64,000 nt of DNA from Scardovia wiggsiae (GCF_051045985.1 NZ_CP157350.1:124001-188000); one strand, 5' to 3'; positions 1 through 9,703 are shown, counted from the stretch's first letter. Made by a program: numbers and translations. The notes: generated by a model not told the origin, from the letters alone.

Positions 1-1196
1 TTTTTGATACTGTCATCAAGCTGTACAGCTCCTCTCAGCCGGCTGATGTCATTACGACAGTCAATGAGCTTACGCGCAATGGGGAGATAGAGAAGGTCGG
101 CGGCTCGGAATATGTGCACCAGCTGGTTGAATCTGTCCCTACTGCTGCGAACGCATCATTCTACGCAAATATCATCCACGAACAGGCGATCCTGAGGGAA
201 GTTATCCAGGCCGGCACCAGGATCACCCAGCTGGGATATTCTGCTGACGGGTCCCAGGCGGAAGACATCGTCAACCTGGCCCAGGCCCAGGCATATGAGC
301 TTGGCAACGGCAATGTCCGGCAGGATTATAGGTCATTTATCAGTGTTGCAGATGAAACGCTCAAGCAGCTTGATGATATCCAGCAGGGGAATATCCCGCT
401 GGGCGTCAAAACAGGGTTCAGGGATATCGACGATCTGACCCAGGGGCTTCAGCCGGGGCAGATGATAGTAGTCGCCGGCCGCCCTGCAATGGGCAAGTCC
501 ACGCTTGGGGTTGATTTCGCCAGGTCGGCCGCCCTGCGCCAAGGGCTGACAACTATAATATTCTCCCTGGAAATGAATTCGATCGAACTCGCACAGCGTA
601 TCCTTTCAGCGGAAACCAATATTCCCCTGAGCGCTTTGCGCAAGCCGGACGAGATCACGCCGGAACGGTGGGGGGTCCTCAACAGTACTTTTGATAAACT
701 CCATGATGCGCCGCTGTTCATTGATGACTCTCCTAATATGTCCCTTATGGAGATCCGCGCTAAATGCCGGCGCCTCAAGCAGACAGAAGACCTCAAGCTT
801 GTTGTTATCGATTACCTCCAGCTTATGAGTTCCGGGAAAAAGGTCGAATCAAGGCAGCAGGAAGTGTCTGAGTTCTCCCGTGCGCTGAAGCTCCTGGCCA
901 AAGAGCTGGGTGTGCCTGTTGTTGCCCTCTCCCAGCTCAACCGCGGGTCTGAAATGCGGCAGGACAAGATCCCCCAGCTGGCTGACCTGCGTGAATCCGG
1001 CTCTATTGAACAGGATGCCGATGTGGTTTTCCTCGTCCACCGTCCGGATTTCTATAATAAGGAAGACCGCCCGGGCGAAGCAGATATTATTATGGCGAAG
1101 CACCGTAATGGCCCTACCGGGACTTTCCAGCTGGCTTTCCTGGGGGCGAATGCAAAGTTCAATGATATGCCGAAGGACTACCAGCAGGGGGTATAA
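1..1196 (+). CDS. dnaB: Replicative DNA helicase DnaB (3' part; start lies before the window)
   Basis: The hexameric helicase that unwinds DNA at the replication fork. The reading frame is open from base 3, so the N-terminal primase-interacting domain is cut by the window edge. The C-terminal RecA-like domain is complete. Visible motifs are the Walker A sequence GRPAMGKST, IFSLEMN, the Walker B region LVVIDYLQLM, and the ALSQLNRGSE / LADLRESGSIEQDADVV motifs typical of DnaB. No intein interrupts the Walker A or later motifs. It ends 4 bases before murT, so co-transcription is likely. The family assignment is secure. Confidence 0.97.
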   Translation, partial: FDTVIKLYSSSQPADVITTVNELTRNGEIEKVGGSEYVHQLVESVPTAANASFYANIIHEQAILREVIQAGTRITQLGYSADGSQAEDIVNLAQAQAYELGNGNVRQDYRSFISVADETLKQLDDIQQGNIPLGVKTGFRDIDDLTQGLQPGQMIVVAGRPAMGKSTLGVDFARSAALRQGLTTIIFSLEMNSIELAQRILSAETNIPLSALRKPDEITPERWGVLNSTFDKLHDAPLFIDDSPNMSLMEIRAKCRRLKQTEDLKLVVIDYLQLMSSGKKVESRQQEVSEFSRALKLLAKELGVPVVALSQLNRGSEMRQDKIPQLADLRESGSIEQDADVVFLVHRPDFYNKEDRPGEADIIMAKHRNGPTGTFQLAFLGANAKFNDMPKDYQQGV

Positions 1197-1200
1197 TACG

Positions 1201-2559
1201 ATGGCTGTTACGATCCTGACCCCCCTTATCGGCAAAGCAGTACGGGCACTGACCCGTCTCCGCGGCGGCGGTACTGCATTCCCCGGCAAGGTCATTGAGT
1301 CGATAGACCGCGATTTCCTCCATAGGACGCTTGGACAGCTGCCTTTCGGGGTCGTCCTTGTTTCAGGGACAAACGGCAAAACCACAACGACCCGTATTAT
1401 CTCTTCTATGTTGAAGGATCTGGGCCTTAAGGTTTTCACCAACCCTACAGGATCGAATTTTACCCGGGGGGTGGCTTCCGCCCTTATAGACCGGGTGGAT
1501 CTGCGCGGAAAGGTCAATGCCGATATTGCCGTGCTTGAACTGGACGAAGCGTATGCGGTGCATTTCGTTGAGCAGGTAAAACCGCAGTATACGCTTTTGC
1601 TGAACGTTATGCGGGACCAGCTCGACAGGTTCGGGGAGATCGATACTACGGCACGGCTGCTCGCCCATGCTGCCGGTGCTACAGGCAGGGTCCTGGTGCT
1701 GAACCGTGAAGATTCGCGTATCTCTGCGCTTGCTGAAAAGACCCCCTCCGGCACTCGCGTCAGTTATTTTGGCCTGTCTGATACGCTTACCGGTTTTTTC
1801 CCCAGCGATGATGATATGCATGACAGCGACAGCCGCAGTGCCGGCGATACAGGGGATACGGAGCCTGCACATCCTGTACAGCAGCATTCTCCCGCAGCGC
1901 ATAGCCTGCCGGCTGATGTCGTGCTCACCGGAGTAGACGGCCATACTGCCTCGTATACCATTGGGGACGTTTCGTATACACGGACGCTGCGGCTGGAAGG
2001 TGTGTATAACCTGTATAATGCTGCCGCTGCGCTGGGAGTGGTCCGTGCTGTGATGTCTGATGTTGACCGGCTGCGCGGCAGCCATACAGGCAGCGGGCAG
2101 ATGCTGGACGCACTCGCTGCAGTCACCCCTGCTTTTGGCCGCGGTGAAACGGTATATATCGGCAGTACGCCTGTTGAAATGATCCTGGTAAAGAACCCTA
2201 TGGGCTTCAGGCTTGCGCTTAAGTCATTCCCTGCTGAAGGCAGTGCGACGATGATCATTATCAATGATGAGTATGCGGACGGGCGTGATATGAGCTGGCT
2301 GTGGGATGTTGATTTTACGAGCCTTGCGGAAACCGGTGTTGCAGCAGTTTCCGGAGTCCGTGCCGATGATATGGCTCTGAGGCTGGCATACGATTCGGTG
2401 CCAAGCGCACCGGCAGACAGTTCCATCAGCCGTGCTGTCCGCAATTTTGTGAAAACCGATCCTGAAAAGCCGCACCACATATACTGTACCTATACTGCCA
2501 TGCTTGCCGCGCGTAAAGTGCTGTCGCAGATCACCAGAGTTGAGGATGTGGGATTATGA
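1201..2559 (+). CDS. murT: MurT, Mur-ligase-like subunit of lipid II isoglutaminyl synthase
   Basis: With GatD, MurT amidates the alpha-carboxyl of D-glutamate in the lipid II stem peptide in the cytoplasm. The 452-aa product has the ATP-binding motif GTNGKTTTT at residues 56-64, a Mur ligase middle domain, and a C-terminal domain with WLWDVDF, which matches the position of the proposed catalytic Asp. The start at 1201 follows the dnaB stop; the frame stays open upstream inside dnaB, but that part is a shadow. It overlaps gatD by 4 bases (ATGA), so the two are translationally coupled. Oddity: well-known MurT proteins carry a four-cysteine zinc ribbon in the middle domain. Here that place holds a Ser/Asp/His-rich low-complexity stretch (about residues 200-240), and the whole protein has only one Cys, near the C-terminus. 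Confidence 0.93.
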   Translation: MAVTILTPLIGKAVRALTRLRGGGTAFPGKVIESIDRDFLHRTLGQLPFGVVLVSGTNGKTTTTRIISSMLKDLGLKVFTNPTGSNFTRGVASALIDRVDLRGKVNADIAVLELDEAYAVHFVEQVKPQYTLLLNVMRDQLDRFGEIDTTARLLAHAAGATGRVLVLNREDSRISALAEKTPSGTRVSYFGLSDTLTGFFPSDDDMHDSDSRSAGDTGDTEPAHPVQQHSPAAHSLPADVVLTGVDGHTASYTIGDVSYTRTLRLEGVYNLYNAAAALGVVRAVMSDVDRLRGSHTGSGQMLDALAAVTPAFGRGETVYIGSTPVEMILVKNPMGFRLALKSFPAEGSATMIIINDEYADGRDMSWLWDVDFTSLAETGVAAVSGVRADDMALRLAYDSVPSAPADSSISRAVRNFVKTDPEKPHHIYCTYTAMLAARKVLSQITRVEDVGL

Positions 2560-3314
2560 GTACCGGCAGGAAACAGCTTGATATCGTAAGCCTCTATCCC
2601 AAAGACATGAATATTTATGGGGATTTCGGCAACCTCAAGGTGATCGAACAGCGTACACGGTTGTATGGGTATGAACCGCGGATCCACATGTATAACGTTG
2701 GGGATGCATGGCCTGCGCGCGCTGACCTCATTGTTGGGGGCGGCGGGCAGGACCATGGGCAGGTCAGTGTGAGCAAGGACCTTTTTACGGTCAGCGATAC
2801 CCTGCACACGCTTGCCGATGACAGTGTCCCCATCCTTGTCATCTGCGGGCTGTATCAGCTCTTCGGGCATTATTTCGAGACTGTTGATGGGGCACGGCTT
2901 TCCGGGATCGGTATCCTCGGCGTGCATACGGTTGGCCAGAAAGTGCGCATGATTGGGAATATTACCGAGCATACTGCCAGGTTCGGCGACGTTATAGGGT
3001 ATGAGAACCATTCAGGGCAGACATTCCTTGATGACCCTTCGCATGCATGGGGGACAGTAGACGGCGGCGGTATGGGGAATAACGGTGAAGACCATACTGA
3101 GGGGGCTGTATACAGGAATGTTATCGGGACATACCTGCACGGATCCCTTCTCCCCAAGAACCCGGCTGTTGCCGACCATCTTATTAGGACAGCGGCTGCT
3201 AACCGTTATGGGAATTTTGAAGACCTGGGCGGCAGCGATGAGAAGGCACAGCTGGAAAAGCTCAACAGCCTTGCCGATGCTGCACGTAAAACAGCAATGG
3301 CAAGGCCGCGCTGA
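2556..3314 (+). CDS. gatD: GatD, glutamine amidotransferase subunit of lipid II isoglutaminyl synthase
   Basis: A class I (CobB/CobQ-type) glutaminase that makes ammonia from glutamine and passes it to MurT. In the 252-aa protein the nucleophile is Cys97 in VICGLYQLFG, and the catalytic His is His195 in GTYLHGSLLPKNP, both in the order expected for CobQ-like GATases. The start codon overlaps the murT stop, so the two subunits are probably made in equal amounts. It is convergent with the membrane protein gene that ends at 3338. Confidence 0.95.
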   Translation: MSTGRKQLDIVSLYPKDMNIYGDFGNLKVIEQRTRLYGYEPRIHMYNVGDAWPARADLIVGGGGQDHGQVSVSKDLFTVSDTLHTLADDSVPILVICGLYQLFGHYFETVDGARLSGIGILGVHTVGQKVRMIGNITEHTARFGDVIGYENHSGQTFLDDPSHAWGTVDGGGMGNNGEDHTEGAVYRNVIGTYLHGSLLPKNPAVADHLIRTAAANRYGNFEDLGGSDEKAQLEKLNSLADAARKTAMARPR

Positions 3315-3337
3315 AAAGAGGCATGCTGAAGGCTTTA

Positions 3338-4390
3338 TTAATCCCAGCTGCTCGTGCGTGAAGAAGCTCGGGAAGATGGGGCGGCTGACGGGCTGGAAGG
3401 ACCTTTGCTATTTGCGCTGTACTGCATGTCATTTCTGGCATCCCGGCCCTCCCCGTCTTTGCGGCTTTTACGCGATAATCTGCTGAAAAGGCCTCCGCGC
3501 CCCGCAGAAGGCTGCCTGCTGCGTGATGATCCGTTATCCCTTGTAGCAGACCCGCTTTTTTTGATCCTGCGTGACTGCCCGAGATAATCTGTTATGCCTG
3601 CAATAAGGAGCGCTGCTCCGCTTATAACAGCGGTGATCCAATACCCGCGGGGCACGCGGAATGCCGGGATAACGAGGGACTCCACCAGAAGCACGATACC
3701 TACGACGAACATCGGCGTATCGCCAAAAATCGCACTTCCGCTCAAATACATGATCCCTACGAGCGCACTGGCAAGGATGCAGTTTATAATACCCATGCCT
3801 GAAGCATTAAAATTATACTGTGCAGCTACTGTATTGAAAGCGAGCTCACAGACAAAGAAAGCCACACCCCAGGTGAGTGCCCAGATGCGTGAACCATGCA
3901 GGATATGCCGGGAAAGGGCATCACTGGCAGTATCGTTACGCCTCTGGCTGGCCCCGTAACCGATTATCACTGCGAAAACGACCGAGACCGTAATGCAGAT
4001 TATGTACAGGATGTACCCCCATAAAGCTGTGCGCCCGAAGCTGTCTGTGGCGAAAGCAAGCAGACCGAAACCGAGGAGCCATGTAAATGCCCAGAAGAAA
4101 TAGTACATCCATGTAGGCAGCCCGAACACGGAACGCATACCTGCAAAAAAGCCGGATGGCTGTGAAGGTGCCGGCGGATTCTGGCTACCTGTGCCGGCGG
4201 TGTCCCGGTTCGCTGTGCCGGCGTTTATTCCGGAAACGGTATGTAGCTGCCTGCCGGCAACCGTTGCATCGTCCTCATCGTTATAGTCCGCGTAGTCACC
4301 CGAAAAGCTGCCCGGTATGTCGCTGCGGGAGCCTCCCGCTGCTGCGCCCGGCATATCTCCCGGCCGCATTGAGGAACTCGTATTAGCCAT
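3338..4390 (-). CDS. Six-helix membrane protein of unknown function
   Basis: I do not recognise a named family. The 350-aa product has an N-terminal tail of about 85 residues rich in Gly, Ser, Ala and Asp. About six hydrophobic helices follow (starting near TWMYYFFWAF, ALWGYILYII, RIWALTWGVA, GMGIINCILA, TPMFVVGIVL and GYWITAVISG). The C-terminal tail is very basic and Ser-rich, probably cytoplasmic. The start is supported by an AGGAGA ribosome site just upstream. It stands alone, convergent with gatD, with a palindromic repeat and a terminator upstream. Function cannot be inferred. Confidence 0.75.
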   Translation of the reverse strand: MANTSSSMRPGDMPGAAAGGSRSDIPGSFSGDYADYNDEDDATVAGRQLHTVSGINAGTANRDTAGTGSQNPPAPSQPSGFFAGMRSVFGLPTWMYYFFWAFTWLLGFGLLAFATDSFGRTALWGYILYIICITVSVVFAVIIGYGASQRRNDTASDALSRHILHGSRIWALTWGVAFFVCELAFNTVAAQYNFNASGMGIINCILASALVGIMYLSGSAIFGDTPMFVVGIVLLVESLVIPAFRVPRGYWITAVISGAALLIAGITDYLGQSRRIKKSGSATRDNGSSRSRQPSAGRGGLFSRLSRKSRKDGEGRDARNDMQYSANSKGPSSPSAAPSSRASSRTSSWD

Positions 4391-4515
4391 GATTCTCCTA
4401 ATCTGCGAAATGCTACTTCAAGTATATAGCAATACCGGATTGGGGGATGCCCCAGTCTTTTCCCCCCATCATTTATCTGTATTTTCCCCTCTTTCCTTGT
4501 CCCCGAAAAAATTAA

Positions 4516-4606
4516 CCCTGGTGGTAAAACACGCAGATACAAAACCGGTTTTGCTGGTTTCCCGCAATTTCTATTTTTGTATCTGCGTGTTTTACCACCG
4601 GCACTG
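4516..4606. repeat. Palindromic dispersed repeat, copy 1
   Basis: A 25-bp perfect inverted repeat: left arm 4520-4544, right arm 4575-4599, with a 30-base loop. The arms contain GGTAAAACACGCAGATAC. A second copy with similar arms and loop is at 37455-37543 in the same orientation, with flanks CCTGGTGG on the left and CCGGCA(C/G)TG on the right also conserved. It lies in the intergenic space upstream of the membrane protein gene and downstream of the ABC exporter. I see no target-site duplication and no coding capacity. Arm length and lack of a U-run argue against a simple terminator. Confidence 0.85.
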
Positions 4607-4654
4607 GCCCGGTAATGCCCATAAATCCATTACGGCAAAAATTATTCAAGGGTA

Positions 4655-4732
4655 TAAAAAGAGGGTTCCTGTCCCCCTCCCAACAATCTGCAGCCCGTAA
4701 GGGCGAAGCCGTTGGGGAGAAACAGGAACCCT
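4655..4732 (-). terminator. Intrinsic terminator of the ABC exporter operon
   Basis: Reading the minus strand, an 11-bp stem (4722-4732 with 4662-4672) is followed by CTTTTTATA. The loop is large and itself structured, with smaller hairpins (GTTGGGG/CCCCC-type pairs and GCCCTTACGGGC). It lies about 35 bases after the stop of the second exporter subunit. Confidence 0.8.
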
Positions 4733-4765
4733 GTGTATGCGTTTATCAGCTATAATGCCTGCCGG

Positions 4766-6931
4766 CTACTCCAGCTCAAATGCACCGGTATACAGCTGGT
4801 AGTATTCGCCGCGCTGCTCAAGCAGCTGCTCATGTGTGCCGCGCTCAATGATCCGCCCGTGATCCATCACCATGATCACATCCGCATTGCGGATAGTGGA
4901 TAGGCGATGCGCGATAACGAACACTGTACGGCCTTCCATCAGCGCATCCATACCAGCCTGGACTATCTGCTCAGTACGGGTATCAATGGAGCTGGTTGCC
5001 TCGTCAAGGATCATGACCGGAGGGTCAGCTACGGCTGCCCGGGCAATGGACACCAGCTGGCGCTGGCCCTGGGACAGGCCGCTCCCATCGCCTTTGAGGA
5101 TGGTCTCATAACCGTGGGGGAGCATGCGGATAAAGCCGTCCGCATTCGCCAGCCTGGCTGCGGCGATGCATTCATCGTCAGTAGCATCCAGCTTGCCGTA
5201 CCGGATATTATCCATCACTGTACCGGTGAACAGGTTAACATCCTGCAGTACGATGCCGAGCGACTGGCGCAGGTCTTTTTTGTTGATATCTTTGATATTG
5301 ATGCCGTCGTACAGGATAGTCCCGCTGTCAATGTCGTAGAAACGGTTGATCAGGTTCGTTATAGTCGTCTTCCCCGCGCCTGTTGCCCCCACCAAAGCGA
5401 CTTTCTGGCCCGGCTTCGCATACAGCGAGATATTGTGGAGGATCTCATGCCCCGGTTCGTAAGAGAAATTGACATCGTTGAACCGGATATCGCCGCGCAG
5501 CAGGGTATAGGCGCTGGCAGCCTTTTTCTTTGGCGTACCGGCGAGGGATGCCACACTGCTCGCCCTGTCCCTGGGGAGCATGCTTACACCCGTATTCGCT
5601 ACTGTCACATTTGCCACATTACCGTCAACTTCCACGCCTTCAGGCACGCGCCACGCCCAGTTCTCGGTATGATGCGCTGCCTGTGTGATCGTGCCGTCTT
5701 CAGCAACATGCGCCTTGATAAGCGTTACATCGCCGGTATTGGTTTCCGGCTGCTCATCCAGGAGGCCGAATATACGTGATGCGCCGGCCAGCGCCATGAG
5801 GACGAAAGAGAACTGGTTGGATATCAGCCCGATCGGATTCGTGAAGCTGCGGGAAAGCGTGAGGAAGGAGATGATGCCCCCGATAGTGAGTGCATGGGAC
5901 CCGGTAAGCGAGAAATTAGGGAAACCGCCCAGTGCTGATGCTGCACCGACAACAGCAAGGAGCACGTACAGGAGGTAGCTCATGTTATTGACCGCCGGCA
6001 TGGTGATATTCCCGTAATAGTTTGCCTGTGAGGAAGCTTCGTACAGATCGGAATTCTTCCCGTCAAAAGTTTCCTGCGTGGCCTCTTCATGGGTGAAGAC
6101 CTTGATGACCTTCTGCCCGTTGATGGCTTCCTCAATATAGCCGTTCACATCGCCCAGCCTGCGCTGCTGGCTGACGAAATACCGTCCGCTGGCTGCCGCG
6201 ATCTTGCTGATCGCAATAAGCAGGATAACGGTAAAGACGATCAGGAACCCTGTCAGAGGTGCGCTGATGGCAAGCATTGCAAAAAATGCGGCCAGCATGC
6301 TCATGATTGAGGAGAACATCTGCGGGAAGCTTTGGGAAATAGCCTGCCGCAGGGCATCTGTATCATTCGTATAAAAACTCATCACGTCACCGTGCAGGTG
6401 GGTATCAAAATACTTGATGGGCAATGCCTGCTGGTGGACGAACATATCGTCGCGGATAGTTTTGAGTACGCCCTGTTCCACGCGCACGAGGATGCGGTTA
6501 TACAGCAGGGTAGACAGTATCCCTGCGGTGAAGATGATAGCCATCACGCCAAGCGCCTGCACCAGCGGGATAAAGTTAGGGTTTGCCTTCCCTACAAGTG
6601 GGAGGATATAGCTGTCTATCAGCCGCTGGAGGAACAGCCCCATAGCTGCATTAGCCACAGCAGAGAGGATAATGCATACTACAACAACGCTCATCTGCCA
6701 TCTGTAAGCGAAAATATACCGCATAAGACGGCTGAGGGTACCTTTCCTGATCCTGCTTCTCCGCGGTCCGCGGCTGCCGGGCCGGCCATAGCTGCCGGCC
6801 TCATTTCGGTTTTTTTTGATACCGGTATTATTCTGATTATTGCCAGTCACTTTTTTATCCTCATGTACCGGGCTGCCTGTTTCGCTGCCCGCGTGTGCTG
6901 TGTTCGGGGTTTCCGCGGGATTATTCGCCAT
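4766..6931 (-). CDS. ABC exporter subunit (fused membrane and ATPase domains), catalytically competent half
   Basis: A 721-aa half-transporter with six transmembrane helices (about residues 70-390) and a C-terminal nucleotide-binding domain. Motifs: Walker A GATGAGKTT, signature LSQGQRQL, Walker B with catalytic Glu in ILDEATSSID, and H-loop His in VIAHRLST, all canonical. A linker of about 70 residues (roughly 425-495) sits between the domains and contains Trp- and Val-rich segments. It overlaps the upstream exporter gene by 11 bases and lies behind marR, so the two halves are one transcription unit and probably form a heterodimer. The substrate is unknown; multidrug or peptide export is the usual role of such MarR-linked pairs. 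Confidence 0.9.
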   Translation of the reverse strand: MANNPAETPNTAHAGSETGSPVHEDKKVTGNNQNNTGIKKNRNEAGSYGRPGSRGPRRSRIRKGTLSRLMRYIFAYRWQMSVVVVCIILSAVANAAMGLFLQRLIDSYILPLVGKANPNFIPLVQALGVMAIIFTAGILSTLLYNRILVRVEQGVLKTIRDDMFVHQQALPIKYFDTHLHGDVMSFYTNDTDALRQAISQSFPQMFSSIMSMLAAFFAMLAISAPLTGFLIVFTVILLIAISKIAAASGRYFVSQQRRLGDVNGYIEEAINGQKVIKVFTHEEATQETFDGKNSDLYEASSQANYYGNITMPAVNNMSYLLYVLLAVVGAASALGGFPNFSLTGSHALTIGGIISFLTLSRSFTNPIGLISNQFSFVLMALAGASRIFGLLDEQPETNTGDVTLIKAHVAEDGTITQAAHHTENWAWRVPEGVEVDGNVANVTVANTGVSMLPRDRASSVASLAGTPKKKAASAYTLLRGDIRFNDVNFSYEPGHEILHNISLYAKPGQKVALVGATGAGKTTITNLINRFYDIDSGTILYDGINIKDINKKDLRQSLGIVLQDVNLFTGTVMDNIRYGKLDATDDECIAAARLANADGFIRMLPHGYETILKGDGSGLSQGQRQLVSIARAAVADPPVMILDEATSSIDTRTEQIVQAGMDALMEGRTVFVIAHRLSTIRNADVIMVMDHGRIIERGTHEQLLEQRGEYYQLYTGAFELE

Positions 6932-8825
6932 CGCTGATCACCCCTGAATTATTCTGTGATTCGTAGATACTGCGGTATTCATCGGATGTCCGCAGGAGTT
7001 CGTTATGGTTCCCCTGGGCGGCTATATGCCCGTTATCCATCATGATGATATTGTCTGCGTTCTCGACTGAGGACAGCCGCTGGGCAATGATGATAATGGT
7101 GGTATCCGGTATCTCTGTAGCAAAAGCCTGGCGTATAAGGGCATCGGTTTTTGTATCTACTGCAGAGGTGGAATCATCAAGGATAAGGATCTTCGGCTTT
7201 TTAAGCAATGCACGGGCTATGCATAAACGCTGCTTCTGCCCGCCGGAAACGTTGGCCCCGCCCTGTTCAAGGTAGGTGTCGTACTTATCAGGGAAGCCCT
7301 GGATAAATTCGTCTGCCTGGGCGAGTTTTGCCGCCCGCATTACTTCTTCATCCGTAGCGTCAGGATTGCCCCACCTGAGGTTTTCAGCAACTGTCCCGCT
7401 GAACAGGACGTTCTTCTGCAGGACCATCCCGATACTCTGACGCAGGATATCCAGCTCATATCCGCGCACATCGGTGCCGCCCACCTGGACGGCCCCCTCA
7501 GATGCATCGTAGAGGCGGGGGATAAGCTGCACAAGGGAAGACTTCGCCGAACCGGTGCCGCCGACGATCCCCAGCGTTGTTCCGGAGGGGATGTCAAGGC
7601 TGATATCGGAGAGCACGGGTTTTTCTGAATTTTCGTTATACCGGAAGGTTACATGGCTGAAATATATGGATCCGTCCTTTACTTCCGATACGGGTTTTGC
7701 GGGGGTGGTAACTGTGCTCTCCTCGCGCAGTACGGCAGCAATGCGGCCTGTGGATGCGCGTGAGATGATAACCATAATGAAGATCATCGCCACCATCATC
7801 AGGGCCATCAGGATCTGAAGGGTGTAGGAGAACAGGCTTGTCAGGTTCCCTGTGGTCATCCCCAGGGCCTCATTATTCCCTGAATCCACGATCTGATGGG
7901 CAGCTATCCAGCTGAGCAGCAGGATAGTAGTGTAAATCGCGGTGTACATGGCAGGCATGATCCACGACAGGCGCAGTTCTGCCTTAACGAAAGAGTCATA
8001 AATGCGCTGCGAGACCTGCATAAACCTATTATCTTCGTAGCCTTCCCGGGTAAAGGACTTTACCACGCGCACGCCCGCAAGGTTTTCTTCAACTCTGTTA
8101 TTGAGGCGGTCATACCGGCGGAATACCCGCACGAAAATAGGATGGACGCTCATCCCCAGGGCAACAAGGACTAATGCGAGAAGCGGTGCAACTACAAGGA
8201 AGATGAAAGAGATATCCGGGCTGATGCGGAAAGTGAACAGCCACGCAAAAATAATCATCAGAGGTGCCCTGAAAGCAATGCGGATAAGCATCTGATATGC
8301 ATTCTGCACATTGGTCACATCTGTGGTAAGCCTGGTAACCAGGCTCCCTGTAGAGAAGCGGTCAATATTGGTGAAGGAGAATCCCTGTACTTTCCTGAAC
8401 AGGTCGTGCCGCAGGTTTTTAGCCAGTCCTGCTGATGCGACCGCTGATGTTTTTCCTGCCCCTATGCCGAAAGCAAGTGAGATGAATGCTACAATAACAA
8501 GGATGATCCCCCACTTCCACACTTCGGACATGTTCCTTGCGCTTACGCCACGGTCAATAAGTATGGCCATAAGGAAGGGGATGAGCAGTTCCATTGCGAC
8601 TTCGCCGGCAACCAGGAAAGATGTTGCCCAGGCAAATTTTTTGTAGTTGCGTACGGTCCCGTATACTGTTGAAAAGTCTTTTAGTGTTGCGCTGTTTCCG
8701 CTGCCGTAATCTCCGGCAGCGATGTCGTCTTCAGTCTGGCCGTCCTGGTCCTCGCGCATATCCGTATTCAGGCTGGAATGCGTATTGCTGTCCCTGCGGG
8801 CTGTAGCGCTGGAACGCTGTGTCAT
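6921..8825 (-). CDS. ABC exporter subunit with degenerate ATPase site
   Basis: A 634-aa half-transporter that pairs with the subunit starting at 6931. The start at 8825 has a very good ribosome site (GGAGG five bases before ATG); the open frame continues further upstream but that part is not exporter-like. An acidic, Ser-rich N-terminus precedes six transmembrane helices. In the ATPase domain Walker A reads GGTGSAKSS, the residue after Walker B is Asp (ILILDDSTSAVD) and the H-loop His is replaced by Gln (IAQRLSS), while the signature SGGQKQR is intact. This combination marks the non-hydrolysing site of heterodimeric exporters. It follows marR in the same direction. Confidence 0.9.
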   Translation of the reverse strand: MTQRSSATARRDSNTHSSLNTDMREDQDGQTEDDIAAGDYGSGNSATLKDFSTVYGTVRNYKKFAWATSFLVAGEVAMELLIPFLMAILIDRGVSARNMSEVWKWGIILVIVAFISLAFGIGAGKTSAVASAGLAKNLRHDLFRKVQGFSFTNIDRFSTGSLVTRLTTDVTNVQNAYQMLIRIAFRAPLMIIFAWLFTFRISPDISFIFLVVAPLLALVLVALGMSVHPIFVRVFRRYDRLNNRVEENLAGVRVVKSFTREGYEDNRFMQVSQRIYDSFVKAELRLSWIMPAMYTAIYTTILLLSWIAAHQIVDSGNNEALGMTTGNLTSLFSYTLQILMALMMVAMIFIMVIISRASTGRIAAVLREESTVTTPAKPVSEVKDGSIYFSHVTFRYNENSEKPVLSDISLDIPSGTTLGIVGGTGSAKSSLVQLIPRLYDASEGAVQVGGTDVRGYELDILRQSIGMVLQKNVLFSGTVAENLRWGNPDATDEEVMRAAKLAQADEFIQGFPDKYDTYLEQGGANVSGGQKQRLCIARALLKKPKILILDDSTSAVDTKTDALIRQAFATEIPDTTIIIIAQRLSSVENADNIIMMDNGHIAAQGNHNELLRTSDEYRSIYESQNNSGVISDGE

Positions 8826-8865
8826 TTTTCCTCCATTACAATTGTGATTGTTACAGTTTAGCGGA

Positions 8866-9456
8866 TTACTGCTGATATTTCTGCTTTCGGTGATTCCTGT
8901 GCAGCCCTTCCCGCCCGTCCCCAGGCCTGTGCCGTGCTGGAGCCGGCCTTTGCCCAACGCCATGTTTCCCCAGGTTGGCGCGCATCCGGAGGATGGCGGA
9001 AGTGACCTGCGAAACAGTGCCCGGGTCAATCCCTTCCAGCATCTGGCTTTGGACCAGGGCGCTCGCAGCGTCTATTTTGTTTGCGATGATAACGGCTTTT
9101 TTCGTCAAATGCAGCCGGATCTTGCGGGCATCGCGGGTGGAAGCGCTGCACGTGATCCAGCCCTTCTGCTCCATGAGCTTAATAACCCTGCTGCTTGTTG
9201 AGCGGGTGGTGGAGAAGCAGTCCCTTATATCGGACTGGTATGTCGGCACGCCTCGGGAATCGTTATGCGCAATAAGCATGATGATCCGCGCATTAGCCCC
9301 TGAAATGTCAGGGATCGCCTTGCCCAGGGCCTGTTCGGTGATATGGCCCATAACATTGAAGGCGAAGATCAGCGGCGGTAATCCGGAGCTGCCGCCATCA
9401 TGGCCGGTATCGAGGCCTGCGGTGTCTGTGGTGTCTACAAGCATATGGGGCTGCAC
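8866..9456 (-). CDS. MarR-family transcriptional regulator
   Basis: A 196-aa winged-helix protein. The central part (about residues 50-150) shows the MarR pattern: TYQSDIRDCFSTTRSTSSRVIKLMEQKGWI for helix-turn-helix plus wing, then STRDARKIRLHLTKKA. It is first in the operon with the two exporter genes, so it probably represses them and responds to a transported compound. The GTG start at 9456 has an AGGA very close to it; an ATG 12 bases inside is an equally good start. The C-terminus is basic and His/Arg-rich. Confidence 0.87.
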   Translation of the reverse strand: MQPHMLVDTTDTAGLDTGHDGGSSGLPPLIFAFNVMGHITEQALGKAIPDISGANARIIMLIAHNDSRGVPTYQSDIRDCFSTTRSTSSRVIKLMEQKGWITCSASTRDARKIRLHLTKKAVIIANKIDAASALVQSQMLEGIDPGTVSQVTSAILRMRANLGKHGVGQRPAPARHRPGDGREGLHRNHRKQKYQQ

Positions 9457-9703
9457 TTCCTGTCTTCTGTAGCGTATTGGTATTTCACTTTATGCGGATC
9501 AGTGGATCTTTAAGGCTCCACCAAGCATAGCATAAACGTTGTATATGCAGCATATTTCATCGTATCGGATAACGGCATGATGCCGGATTTCTGCGCCATC
9601 GGTGCAATAGGCTAGAATTAGAAGAGCAGCTGTGCGGATCCCCGTGGGATACCCTGCAGCTGCCGGACAGGAAAAATGGTGGAAACGCCGAAGGAGGCAT
9701 ATT

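Noticed and set aside
910..1200. Upstream extension of the murT reading frame inside dnaB
   Set aside because: It lies out of frame in dnaB coding sequence; murT similarity starts at 1201 right after the dnaB stop.
8826..9029. Upstream extension of the second exporter gene
   Set aside because: It overlaps the marR gene and is not exporter-like, while the ATG at 8825 has a perfect ribosome site.
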